Under the pieces are notes generated by a model. It ran no database searches, was not told where the DNA came from, and saw nothing but the letters and a program-made list of their open reading frames with translations. Shown here piece by piece: positions 63,576 through 64,000 of a DNA stretch of 64,000 nt; position 1 is the stretch's first letter, and every line of letters begins with the position of its first letter. A program made the translations under genes and the position numbers. Source of the stretch: an uncultured bacterium (lineage in GTDB: Bacteria; Bacillota; Clostridia; Lachnospirales; Lachnospiraceae); the NCBI GenBank assembly GCA_947383005.1, contig CANDBT010000002.1:124001-188000 (forward strand), given 5' to 3'.

Positions 63576-64000
63576 TTAGTTCCCCCGGGCACTGTTTTGC
63601 TTTGCCTCCCACTGTTTCAGCAAGGACAGCAGCAGGCTCTTGGAAATACTGACATTCTCCCCGTAGGGGTTGATAACAAAGCCCTTCAAATCATTAATAT
63701 TGCGGATCAGGATATTGCCAAAGTCCTCCATTGTCATAATCAAAGCCTGATTATGGGTTTGGTCGGCGTTCCACTTCGCATATTCATCCATATCCGTAAA
63801 AGCCATATAATATCGGTCGCCTTCCGTATTCTGAATATCCTCAAATTTTACCCGCGTAGATGGCCCGCCCTTTTCCGTCAGTACTGTCTGCTGCTGAACA
63901 GGCGACAGCAGACGGGCTTCCATAAGCGCAGCCGCCATCCCGCCGCGGGTCGCCGCATTATCATGCTTAAGCATGGCATTCATCGCTTTGATCAACTCCG
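63576..64000 (-). CDS. SseB-family protein, partial (5' end beyond the window)
   Basis: At least 139 residues are visible. Sequence includes AALMEARLLSPVQ, FEDIQNTEGDRYYMAFTDMD, EYAKWNADQTHNQALIMTM and GFVINPYGENVSISKSLL, which fit the SseB N-terminal domain (enhanced serine sensitivity). A TTG at 63995 and ATG at 63983 are in frame, but the gene may start further left of the reading direction, outside the window. Function of the family is poorly defined. Confidence 0.75.
   Translation of the reverse strand, partial: ELIKAMNAMLKHDNAATRGGMAAALMEARLLSPVQQQTVLTEKGGPSTRVKFEDIQNTEGDRYYMAFTDMDEYAKWNADQTHNQALIMTMEDFGNILIRNINDLKGFVINPYGENVSISKSLLLSLLKQWEAKQNSARGN

Noticed and set aside
1-64000. tRNA or rRNA genes, complete insertion sequences, prophage genes
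   Set aside because: None recognised on either strand by conserved arms, transposase motifs or structural genes.

Overview
The window looks like chromosome from a Clostridia species of the Lachnospiraceae type. The reasons are strong AGGAGG-type ribosome binding sites, roughly 45-50% GC, a CTC-type L25, a pta-ackA pair, a TmcAL gene, an ACT/UPF0210 pair, and many carbohydrate and amino-acid uptake genes with AraC, DeoR, LysR and TetR regulators. No tRNA, rRNA, CRISPR array, phage module or complete insertion sequence is visible. The genus is not determined.

Layout. 1-1.2 kb: a 95-bp tandem repeat and L25. 1.2-9.3 kb: a leftward sugar operon (GH88, GPH permease, RpiB-like isomerase, GH3) with two AraC regulators. 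9.7-10.8 kb: a truncated glycyl-radical activase and a DeoR regulator. 10.8-13.7 kb: thiM-thiE-HAD phosphatase, with a TPP riboswitch about 600 bp upstream, separated from thiM by a mosaic of hairpin repeats. 13.7-18.5 kb: a pRiA4-ORF3-like protein, a Nudix hydrolase, a lipoprotein and a small hypothetical. 18.6-22 kb: a possible small RNA, a PLD-helicase and a methyltransferase whose ends overlap. 23.2-27.4 kb: an Hsp70 and a membrane-anchored J-protein. 27.4-34.6 kb: an alpha/beta hydrolase, then a leftward citrate set (2-hydroxycarboxylate carrier, aconitase, LysR, and an isocitrate dehydrogenase with a one-base frameshift). 34.8-38 kb: a 330-bp inverted-repeat element, a LysR with two HTH domains and a broken MATE gene. 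38.5-40.6 kb: a TetR/flavodoxin operon behind a perfect palindromic operator. 40.7-42 kb: gene remnants around a 220-bp near-palindromic element. 42.1-48.5 kb: amino-acid use (two M20 amidohydrolases, AgcS, AraC, diaminopropionate ammonia-lyase). 48.7-49.95 kb: GH28 and RND remnants. 50-51.9 kb: rpmF, a YceD-like protein and an L,D-transpeptidase. 52.2-56 kb: a two-gene WXG100 cassette present twice around a secreted transglutaminase-like protein. 56.2-64 kb: ackA, pta, tmcAL, UPF0210, ACT, a WalJ-like hydrolase, coaE and a partial SseB-like gene.

The most distinctive property is the density of small palindromic repeats between genes. Several share a nested hairpin with an AGT triloop whose stems differ in sequence but stay paired, which suggests selection on structure or a family of mobile hairpin elements. 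The other candidates for new biology are the duplicated WXG100/transglutaminase locus without visible secretion machinery, the Hsp70/membrane J-protein pair, the PLD-helicase/methyltransferase pair and the possible small RNA at 18.6-18.74 kb.
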